5,164 nucleotides of DNA from Flavobacteriales bacterium (GTDB taxonomy: Bacteria > Bacteroidota > Bacteroidia > Flavobacteriales_D > Crocinitomicaceae), in contig CANJQZ010000159.1 in NCBI GenBank assembly GCA_947476515.1, forward strand, positions 1-5,164, given 5' to 3'. Positions 1 through 5,164 of the stretch are shown piece by piece; position 1 is the stretch's first letter; each line of letters opens with the position of its first letter. Made by a program: the position numbers and the translations under genes. Under the pieces are notes generated by a model, which worked only from the letters and a program-made list of their open reading frames with translations, was not told where the DNA came from and searched no databases.

Positions 1-51
1 TAATCCAAATAGAATAATAGTGCTGATGAATAATTTTAGTTGCCTTTTCAT
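1..51 (-). CDS. Start of an unidentified exported or membrane protein (3' part outside window)
   Basis: Only the first 17 codons are inside the window, and the frame stays open to the left edge. The visible peptide is MKRQLKLFISTIILFGL: a short basic n-region (K2, R3, K6) followed by a hydrophobic stretch. This is the usual look of a Sec signal peptide or an N-terminal membrane anchor. No cleavage site or lipobox is visible yet. The ATG at 51-49 is the only sensible start in the short gap after tyrS. There is no Shine-Dalgarno sequence before it, as is common in Bacteroidota. It lies 44 bases downstream of the tyrS stop, behind a sigma-54-like promoter candidate, so it may be transcribed separately from the operon. 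The product family cannot be recognised from 17 residues, and it could also be a spurious start. Confidence 0.6.
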   Translation of the reverse strand, partial: MKRQLKLFISTIILFGL

Positions 52-73
52 AATGTAGGTTTTAAATTTTTAA

Positions 74-90
74 ACCAAACAATGTGCCAA
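74..90 (-). promoter_or_regulatory. Candidate sigma-54 (RpoN) -24/-12 promoter for the gene starting at 51
   Basis: Read on the minus strand, the gap after tyrS contains TTGGCAC, five bases, then TTGGT. The sigma-54 consensus is TTGGCAC-N5-TTGCW. The -24 half matches completely. The two key dinucleotides (GG at 88-87 and GG at 76-75) are exactly 12 bases apart, as required. The one key mismatch is at -12, where G replaces C in the GC doublet. A start site about 12 bases further on would fall near position 63, giving a leader of roughly 12 bases before the ATG at 51. No enhancer site for a bacterial enhancer-binding protein can be identified; it could lie within tyrS. This is a pattern match only. 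One alternative is a weak primary-sigma promoter, but no good TAnnTTTG element is seen here. Confidence 0.35.
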
Positions 91-95
91 GCCTA

Positions 96-1376
96 TCAAT
101 CCATTAACGAAAGTATATAATTATTTTTTTTACCCTTGCCAATTAAGATGAACTTCCCATTGATTAAGTCACTCTTTGTGATCTTATAATTTTCATCCAC
201 TTTTTCTTTATTTACAGAAATTGCATTGGCTTTTAATTCTCTTCTAGCTTCCCCATTAGAGGAAAGAAATCCAGATTTTCCTGCTAATGCATCAATTATT
301 GAAAGACCATTTTTAAGATCTTCATTAATTATACTTGCTTGTGGTACGCCATCAAATATACTCAGAAAGTCTTCATTGCTTAATACCATCAGGTCTGCTG
401 CTGTAGACTTGCCAAAGAGAATATTTGATGCGGAAATAGCGGTTTCCAAAGCATCAGCACCATGCACCCGCATGGTAATATCCTCTGCTAAGGCTTTTTG
501 TAAAATCCTCAGGTGAGGCGCTTCATTATGTTCTTGTTCGAGTACCTCAATAGTTTTTTGATCTTTTAAAGTAAAGATACGAATGAAATTTCCAGCGTCC
601 GCATCGGATGCATTCAACCAATATTGATAAAAAGCATAAGGAGAAGTTTTTTCTTTGTCTAGCCAAACATTTCCACCTTCAGTTTTACCGAATTTAGTTC
701 CGTCAGCTTTTTTAATCAATGGACTGGTAACTGCGTAGGCTTCGTTCCCGTTTTTTCTTCGAATCAATTCTGTTCCCGTAACAATATTTCCCCACTGATC
801 AGATCCTCCCATTTGCACGATACAATCTTTGTGTAAGTTTAAGTGATAAAAATCATACCCTTGAACCAATTGATAGGAAAATTCTGTAAAAGACATTCCG
901 GTCTCAAGTCGATTCTTCACAGAATCTTTGGACATCATATAATTCACCGTCAAATGCTTGCCGGTATCTCTTATAAAATCCAAAAAGCTCATGTTTTTGA
1001 ACCAATCAAAATTATTCACCATTTCAGCTGCATTCTCCCCCGAAAAATCTAAAAAACGCATCAATTGATTTTTCACGCAGGCTACATTATGTGCAAGAGT
1101 TGCTTCATCGAGTAGGTTTCTTTCTTGAGATTTTCCAGAAGGATCACCTACCATTCCGGTAGCTCCTCCAACCAAAGCAATGGGTTTATGTCCAGCTCTT
1201 TGAAAATGAACGAGAATCATAATTTGCACCAAACTTCCTATGTGTAAAGAGTCTGCAGTCGGATCAAAACCTATATAACCTGAAGAAACTTTCTTTAAAA
1301 GAGCTTCTTCAGTACCAGGCATAATATCATGAATCATCCCCCTCCACCTTAATTCTGCAATAAAATTTGACACCAT
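96..1376 (-). CDS. tyrS: Tyrosyl-tRNA synthetase (EC 6.1.1.1)
   Basis: This cytoplasmic class I aminoacyl-tRNA synthetase activates tyrosine with ATP and loads it onto tRNA-Tyr. It is complete at 426 residues, the normal length for bacterial TyrS. The Rossmann catalytic domain starts with the tyrosine-binding YIGFDPTADS (Tyr34). The HIGH-type motif is HIGS (45-48) and the ATP loop is GGATGMVGDPSGKS (70-83). The tyrosine-pocket residues Tyr168, Gln172 and Asp175 lie in FSYQLVQGYDF. Gln194 lies in MGGSDQWGN, and the KMSKS-type loop is KFGKT (228-232). An anticodon-binding helical part follows, then a C-terminal S4 RNA-binding domain (about 357-421) ending in GKGKKNNYIL. No key residue is missing. 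The ATG at 1376 fits the usual TyrS N-terminus (xxELxWRGxxHD) and lies 2 bases after the gldA-like stop (TAA-TA-ATG), suggesting translational coupling. No Shine-Dalgarno sequence or T-box-like leader is visible, so expression probably follows the operon. Confidence 0.98.
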   Translation of the reverse strand: MVSNFIAELRWRGMIHDIMPGTEEALLKKVSSGYIGFDPTADSLHIGSLVQIMILVHFQRAGHKPIALVGGATGMVGDPSGKSQERNLLDEATLAHNVACVKNQLMRFLDFSGENAAEMVNNFDWFKNMSFLDFIRDTGKHLTVNYMMSKDSVKNRLETGMSFTEFSYQLVQGYDFYHLNLHKDCIVQMGGSDQWGNIVTGTELIRRKNGNEAYAVTSPLIKKADGTKFGKTEGGNVWLDKEKTSPYAFYQYWLNASDADAGNFIRIFTLKDQKTIEVLEQEHNEAPHLRILQKALAEDITMRVHGADALETAISASNILFGKSTAADLMVLSNEDFLSIFDGVPQASIINEDLKNGLSIIDALAGKSGFLSSNGEARRELKANAISVNKEKVDENYKITKSDLINGKFILIGKGKKNNYILSLMD

Positions 1377-1378
1377 TA

Positions 1379-2278
1379 TTATTTGGTTAATTGTTTAAAT
1401 ACATCCTCTAAAGATTTACGCTCCACCTTAAGTGTTAACACCAACCATTGCTTTGTTTGTGCGAATTGCGCGATTTCCTTTCTTAAGTCAACATCTTCAT
1501 CTGATTCTATGAGCCAACCTTCATTAAAGGTTTCAATTTTTCGAGCACCAGGAATATCTTGTAAATCTTTTTTCGTCAACTTAATACCAAATTCAACATA
1601 TACAGTTTGCTGATCAATTCCTTTTTTCAGACTGGAAGCATTGTCATTGGCAACTATTTGCCCCTTACTTATGATGACAATTCTATCGCAGATTGCTTCA
1701 ACTTCCTGCATGATATGTGTCGATAACATAACCGTTTTCTCTTTTCCAATATTGGTAATTAATTCTCTAATTTCAACCAATTGATTTGGATCTAATCCAG
1801 AAGTTGGTTCATCTAATATCAACACCTCAGGATCGTGAATAATCGCTTGGGCTAACCCAACTCTTTGCCTGTAACCTTTAGATAAGGCTCCAATTTTCTT
1901 ATTTTGTTCAACATCTAAACCTACCGCATTGATCATATCTTTAACACGGTTGTTGAGTTGTTTTACTTTATAAATTCCGCCTACAAACTCTAGGTATTCT
2001 TTAACATACATATCGAGATACAAAGGATTATTCTCGGGCAAGTAGCCTATTAATTTCCTAGTTTTTAAATTATCTACATCTACTTTCATTCCACAGACCA
2101 TGATTTCTCCTGAATTAGCAGGAACATATCCGGAAATTATTTTCATTGTAGTTGACTTACCCGCTCCATTAGGACCAAGGAAGCCTACAATTTCACCTTT
2201 TTTTACGGAGAAAGAGACATCGTTTACCGCAGCTTGATTGCCGTAGTATTTAATTAGGTTTTTTACTTCTATTGACAT
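1379..2278 (-). CDS. gldA: GldA-like ABC transporter ATP-binding protein
   Basis: This is a complete 299-residue ABC ATPase that would act at the cytoplasmic face of the inner membrane with ABC-2-type permeases. Visible motifs in order are Walker A GPNGAGKST (35-43), a Q-loop region IGYLPENNP (77-85) with Glu82 where many ABC proteins have Gln, and signature LSKGYRQRV (132-140). These are followed by Walker B VLILDEP (152-158, catalytic Glu157), D-loop SGLDP (160-164) and H-loop His188. A roughly 80-residue C-terminal accessory region follows, ending in SLEDVFKQLTK. The phrases NPLYLDMYVKEYL and STHIMQEVEAICDR, the length and the C-terminus resemble Flavobacterium GldA as I remember it. In gliding bacteria GldA is thought to work with GldF and GldG, but neither is in this window. 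Relatives also occur in non-gliding Bacteroidota, so a role in motility is not implied. It starts 25 bases after the O-antigen ligase-like gene with no Shine-Dalgarno sequence. ABC ATPase is certain; the gldA name is probable. Confidence 0.9.
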   Translation of the reverse strand: MSIEVKNLIKYYGNQAAVNDVSFSVKKGEIVGFLGPNGAGKSTTMKIISGYVPANSGEIMVCGMKVDVDNLKTRKLIGYLPENNPLYLDMYVKEYLEFVGGIYKVKQLNNRVKDMINAVGLDVEQNKKIGALSKGYRQRVGLAQAIIHDPEVLILDEPTSGLDPNQLVEIRELITNIGKEKTVMLSTHIMQEVEAICDRIVIISKGQIVANDNASSLKKGIDQQTVYVEFGIKLTKKDLQDIPGARKIETFNEGWLIESDEDVDLRKEIAQFAQTKQWLVLTLKVERKSLEDVFKQLTK

Positions 2279-2303
2279 GGTTTACGAAGTTAATTAAAAA
2301 TCA

Positions 2304-3773
2304 TCAATCGGTGTTTGCTGACTTTCGTTTTATACTATAAAAGGCATAAAACAGCGCAAAAAATGAGACCCCTGTCTGAGTTTCTAAAGAATCTTCCAAA
2401 CAAAAACTAGCCAATGAAATACAAATAAAAGCGAGTCCAAGGAAATTTAAATCGCGCCATTGATACTTAAAATAGGAACCTAAGAAGAAACATAGGTATA
2501 AGAAACCAAAAATCCCTAAACTCAACCAGGTAGTTAAATAGGTGTTATGTGCCCTTAATCGATTTTCTTCTCGTAGTAAAGAATGTTCTTTTTCGTATTG
2601 TAAAACAAAGGCATCTGCAACATCTCCAATTCCAACGCCCATAATCCAATGATCTTTAGTGATATTCCAGGCACTTGTCCAAGAGGACAAGCGTTGCAGT
2701 AGAGAGTGACCATTAGGATTTTTCGCCTCATGTATTTGATACCTTAAGCCATAATACCGTGCAATCAGGCCACTTTGAGTTTCATGAATATCGGCGTAGC
2801 CATTTTCGATATTTCGAATATCCTTATCGCTTAATTTCCCCACGCCCATGGAATCATTGGCTAAAGCTTTTGAATCCAAATATCTCACCAGCGTTTCCTT
2901 TAAAATTTGATTTTTATTATCAGTACTGTCAAATAGATAAGTAGATCTTTTAGCCCATGCTTTTTCCATTCCATCTAAATCGGAATGCTGAGAAAAGTTT
3001 TTATGGGTTTCGGGAACTAAGAGAATATAACAGCAAAATCCTGTTATAGCCAGGTTAATTAAAACAATCCCCAAAACTAATTTTTCTTTTTTCTTTTTTA
3101 TTAAGTACAAAATACCTCCCAAGAAGGCTATAACAATTAAAGAAATTAATCCTGCTAATACTTGACTGTAATAGGTGTAAAAAACTAGCCATACAATTAC
3201 CAGTAGGGTCAGTAATTTATATTTGTCTAATGTATTATAATAGTTCACACACAAACCTATTCCAAAAGCCACTATGATACCATAGCGGATATGTGAACCA
3301 CATAAGGACATTTGCCTTACATCATATATAGTATCTTTTGAAAGTGCATATTGAAAAACAGCAAAATTTATTAGGGAACTTACCACGATACTTGCAACAA
3401 AAAGCAGAAGCAGCAAATTCTTTAATTGATCAGATTTTAAAGGTTTAACAATCAGCAGTAGGGGGATTACGATGAGAGAAGTTTTCACTCTGATATCATG
3501 TATGCCGTAGGGTAAATTTTGACTCCAACATAAACTAATACAGCACAGAAGGTAAAATATAACTAGATATTGAAAAAATCGATTTGCCTTTATTTCGAGC
3601 CCATATGCTTTAAAATCTCTCTCAATTAAAAGCGTTCCCACGCCAATTATCATCCCTAGCGAAAGTAAAAACTTACTCGTAACAACTCCAACAAATAAAA
3701 GTGCTAATGCAAGAAGATGTAATTTACCCGTCCATTTTAAATTTGAGAAATCACCGAGTAAATTTTTAAACAT
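2304..3773 (-). CDS. O-antigen ligase / polymerase family membrane protein (WaaL/Wzy-like)
   Basis: This is a complete 489-residue polytopic inner-membrane protein with about 10-12 hydrophobic segments. Nine or so lie between residues 18 and 253, then comes a polar loop of over 100 residues (about 254-370), then further segments near 411-433, 441-458 and 466-482. This layout, with a large, probably periplasmic, loop before the last helices, is typical of the WaaL/Wzy_C superfamily. Its members transfer or polymerise lipid-linked glycans. Family-like motifs are CGSHIRYGI (158-166), NGHSLLQRLSSW (354-365, Arg361), GVGIGD (379-384) and AHNTYLTTWLSLGIFGF (408-424). His409 sits where the essential ligase histidine is expected. 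The sequence cannot separate ligase from polymerase or protein O-glycan ligase, and no glycosyltransferase lies nearby. The ATG shares one base with the protease stop (TGATG). An AAAGGA lies only 3 bases before it, so reinitiation is likelier than normal Shine-Dalgarno use. The gene ends with tandem in-frame TGA codons. Confidence 0.85.
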   Translation of the reverse strand: MFKNLLGDFSNLKWTGKLHLLALALLFVGVVTSKFLLSLGMIIGVGTLLIERDFKAYGLEIKANRFFQYLVIFYLLCCISLCWSQNLPYGIHDIRVKTSLIVIPLLLIVKPLKSDQLKNLLLLLFVASIVVSSLINFAVFQYALSKDTIYDVRQMSLCGSHIRYGIIVAFGIGLCVNYYNTLDKYKLLTLLVIVWLVFYTYYSQVLAGLISLIVIAFLGGILYLIKKKKEKLVLGIVLINLAITGFCCYILLVPETHKNFSQHSDLDGMEKAWAKRSTYLFDSTDNKNQILKETLVRYLDSKALANDSMGVGKLSDKDIRNIENGYADIHETQSGLIARYYGLRYQIHEAKNPNGHSLLQRLSSWTSAWNITKDHWIMGVGIGDVADAFVLQYEKEHSLLREENRLRAHNTYLTTWLSLGIFGFLYLCFFLGSYFKYQWRDLNFLGLAFICISLASFCLEDSLETQTGVSFFALFYAFYSIKRKSANTD

Positions 3774-5164
3774 CAGTCCTTTAAAATAGAATGATAATTA
3801 GTTAACTCAACAAATATTTCCAGAGCTTTTAAAACAACTTTATCGTGTTTAAATGAATTTAGTGTTCTTCCTTTTTGATAGTAATAACGAGAAACAATTT
3901 CATTTTCAAGAAGGTCTAAAATTTCGGGCTTATATTTCTCCAAATCTTGCGCTTCATTGGGCTTTAATTTTTCCATCATTTTTAAATAATCTCCTTCAAT
4001 TTCCTTGAACAGACCTTCTTTTTCTGCAGCTGCCTTCATCTTTTTCAAGGCTTCTTCTGCAGCGCTAGAATAAACTAAATCAGATTTCAATGCAAATGAT
4101 TTAAAGTCTTCGTAAGCAGCATCTGAAAATTTAAATTGACTAGCATCTTCAATTGTTGCGTTATCTGCCGCATATTTTGTAGCATAATTAAAAATCACAT
4201 CTTTAGCGAACAGTAAACTCGCTAAATAACTTAAATCATCTTTTTCAATAGCAATATCTGGTTCAATACCTCGACCATCAATTACCTCTCTACCATTTTT
4301 AGTTTTGAATTTTTTCAATAAGGAATCAGATATTTCTTTTGGTTTGGCACCTGAATCCTTGTCATAATACTCTAACCTTTGAACACATCGACCTGATGGA
4401 GTATAATATTTTGCAATGGTTAATTTCATTTTCGAACCATATTTTAAATCATAGGTTCTTTGCACAAGTCCTTTACCAAAGCTGGTTGAGCCTATAATTA
4501 CAGCGCGATCAAGATCTTGAAGACTTCCAGCAACAATTTCACTTGCAGAGGCAGAACCTTCATCGATAAGTACAATTAAAGGAATATTGGGTAATATCGG
4601 CTCTTCTAATGTTTGATAGACTCTATTCTCCTCCTTAACTCTCCCTCGTGTGGCTACAACCACTTGATTTTTTGGAACAAAAAAGTTTACAATTTTTACG
4701 GCTTCAATTAATAATCCACCCCCATTTCCACGCAAATCAAGAACTAATTTTTCCATACCTTCTGCTTGCATTTTTATCAATCCTTTTTTTACTTCATCAG
4801 AAGCTGTTTGCGTAAAACTGTTTAAAGAAATATAGCCAACCTTTTGACTCAGAACTCCAAAATAAGGGACATCGGGTATTTTGATCTCATCTCTTGTAAT
4901 TTCATATGTTTTTTTAACTGTCCCTTGGCGCTCTACTTCTATTTTCAGAACAGTTCCTTTAGGCCCTTTTAAAGCACTGGCTACTTCATCTGATGTTTTT
5001 TTATGCATTAATTTCCCATCAATGGAAATAATTTTATCCCCTGCTTTAATGCCGCCTTTTTGAGCTGGATTTCCCTCATAAGGATCACTAAAATAAGTAT
5101 CATCACCAATTTTCCGAATCAAGGAACCAATTCCACCATATTGCCCCGTGGTCATTAAGCGATA
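3773..5164 (-). CDS. S41 family C-terminal processing peptidase, 5' end cut off by window edge
   Basis: This serine endoprotease is related to Prc/CtpA/CtpB, which act in the periplasm and cleave or trim envelope proteins. The frame is open to the right edge: codons for Tyr-Arg-Leu precede the ATG at 5155. YRLMTTGQYGGIG is a continuous family segment, so that ATG is internal and the signal peptide and N-terminal part lie outside. Counting from the first visible codon, a PDZ domain covers about 8-90 (GGIKAGDKIISIDG). The protease core follows with YISLNSF and LDLRGNGGG. The nucleophile Ser206 lies in GSASASE, and Lys231 and Gln235 lie in SFGKGLVQ. The Ser-Lys distance of 25 and Lys-Gln distance of 4 match the CtpB catalytic triad, so it should be active. 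GRGIEPD (about 297-303) closes the core. About 150 charged, mainly helical residues follow, a tail I associate with Bacteroidota members. Its stop overlaps the start of the next gene by one base. Confidence 0.95.
   Translation of the reverse strand, partial: YRLMTTGQYGGIGSLIRKIGDDTYFSDPYEGNPAQKGGIKAGDKIISIDGKLMHKKTSDEVASALKGPKGTVLKIEVERQGTVKKTYEITRDEIKIPDVPYFGVLSQKVGYISLNSFTQTASDEVKKGLIKMQAEGMEKLVLDLRGNGGGLLIEAVKIVNFFVPKNQVVVATRGRVKEENRVYQTLEEPILPNIPLIVLIDEGSASASEIVAGSLQDLDRAVIIGSTSFGKGLVQRTYDLKYGSKMKLTIAKYYTPSGRCVQRLEYYDKDSGAKPKEISDSLLKKFKTKNGREVIDGRGIEPDIAIEKDDLSYLASLLFAKDVIFNYATKYAADNATIEDASQFKFSDAAYEDFKSFALKSDLVYSSAAEEALKKMKAAAEKEGLFKEIEGDYLKMMEKLKPNEAQDLEKYKPEILDLLENEIVSRYYYQKGRTLNSFKHDKVVLKALEIFVELTNYHSILKD

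Noticed and set aside
58..76. AT-rich dyad with GGTTT and AAACC arms downstream of tyrS, considered as a terminator.
   Set aside because: The outer stem is only 5 base pairs, followed by an A-A mismatch and a loop too small to fold. No GC-rich stem with a following T-run is present, so it is not a credible terminator.
226..516. Plus-strand open frame of 96 codons.
   Set aside because: It lies wholly antisense inside tyrS, which is intact. Its translation shows no recognisable domain, and no promoter or ribosome binding site is evident.
843..1052. Plus-strand open frame of 69 codons.
   Set aside because: Antisense shadow of the tyrS catalytic domain, with no independent coding evidence.
1458..1533. 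Glu82 in place of the Q-loop glutamine of the ABC ATPase (encoded near 2033-2035), considered as an inactivating change.
   Set aside because: YLPE is common at this position in related ABC ATPases with ABC-2 permeases, and all other catalytic motifs are intact. The listed coordinates cover part of its C-terminal region, which was also checked for a second ATPase domain; none was found.
1383..1613. Plus-strand open frame of 76 codons.
   Set aside because: Antisense to the C-terminal part of the GldA-like ATPase; the Cys/Ser-rich translation has no recognisable features.
2759..2944. Plus-strand open frame of 61 codons.
   Set aside because: Antisense to the loop-coding part of the O-antigen ligase-like gene; no domain or start signal.
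3777..3782. AAAGGA on the minus strand as a Shine-Dalgarno site for the O-antigen ligase-like gene.
   Set aside because: It is only 3 bases from the ATG, shorter than usual spacing, and it encodes the Lys-Asp end of the protease. The TGATG overlap explains initiation better.
4881..5063. Plus-strand open frame of 60 codons.
   Set aside because: Antisense to the PDZ domain of the S41 protease; a shadow of a clearly real gene.
5153..5155. ATG at 5155 as the start of the S41 protease.
   Set aside because: The reading frame continues upstream to the window edge, and the residues on both sides (YRL-MTTGQYGGIG) form one family segment. The PDZ domain begins right after it, so the real start is outside the window.

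Overview
The window is a low-GC (roughly one-third G+C by eye), tightly packed, single-strand block of bacterial genes, all read on the minus strand. The organism is most likely a member of the Bacteroidota. The reasons are the GldA-type ABC ATPase, the long S41 protease with its 'MTTGQYGGIG' segment and long charged C-terminal tail, the TyrS sequence type, low GC, and start codons that mostly lack a Shine-Dalgarno sequence. I cannot name a genus.

In transcription order (right to left) the layout is as follows. (1) A C-terminal processing protease of family S41, cut off by the right edge (3773-5164). (2) An O-antigen ligase/polymerase-type polytopic membrane protein (2304-3773), overlapping the protease by one base in a TGATG junction. 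(3) A GldA-like ABC transporter ATPase (1379-2278), 25 bases downstream. (4) Tyrosyl-tRNA synthetase tyrS (96-1376), 2 bases downstream. (5) The first 17 codons of a further protein with a signal-peptide-like N-terminus (1-51), 44 bases after tyrS. No gene-free stretch exceeds 44 bases, and I see no RNA gene, transposon, CRISPR array or rho-independent terminator.

The first four genes are spaced like one operon. Three concern the cell envelope: a periplasmic protease, a glycan ligase or polymerase, and the ATPase of an ABC exporter or gliding-associated transporter. The fourth is a housekeeping translation enzyme. The most notable non-coding signal is a near-consensus sigma-54-type -24/-12 element with exact 12-base spacing in the 44-base gap before the last, truncated gene. 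It suggests that gene has its own regulated promoter.

I found no clear evidence of an undescribed multi-gene system here. The window reads as ordinary Bacteroidota chromosome with a few points worth checking.
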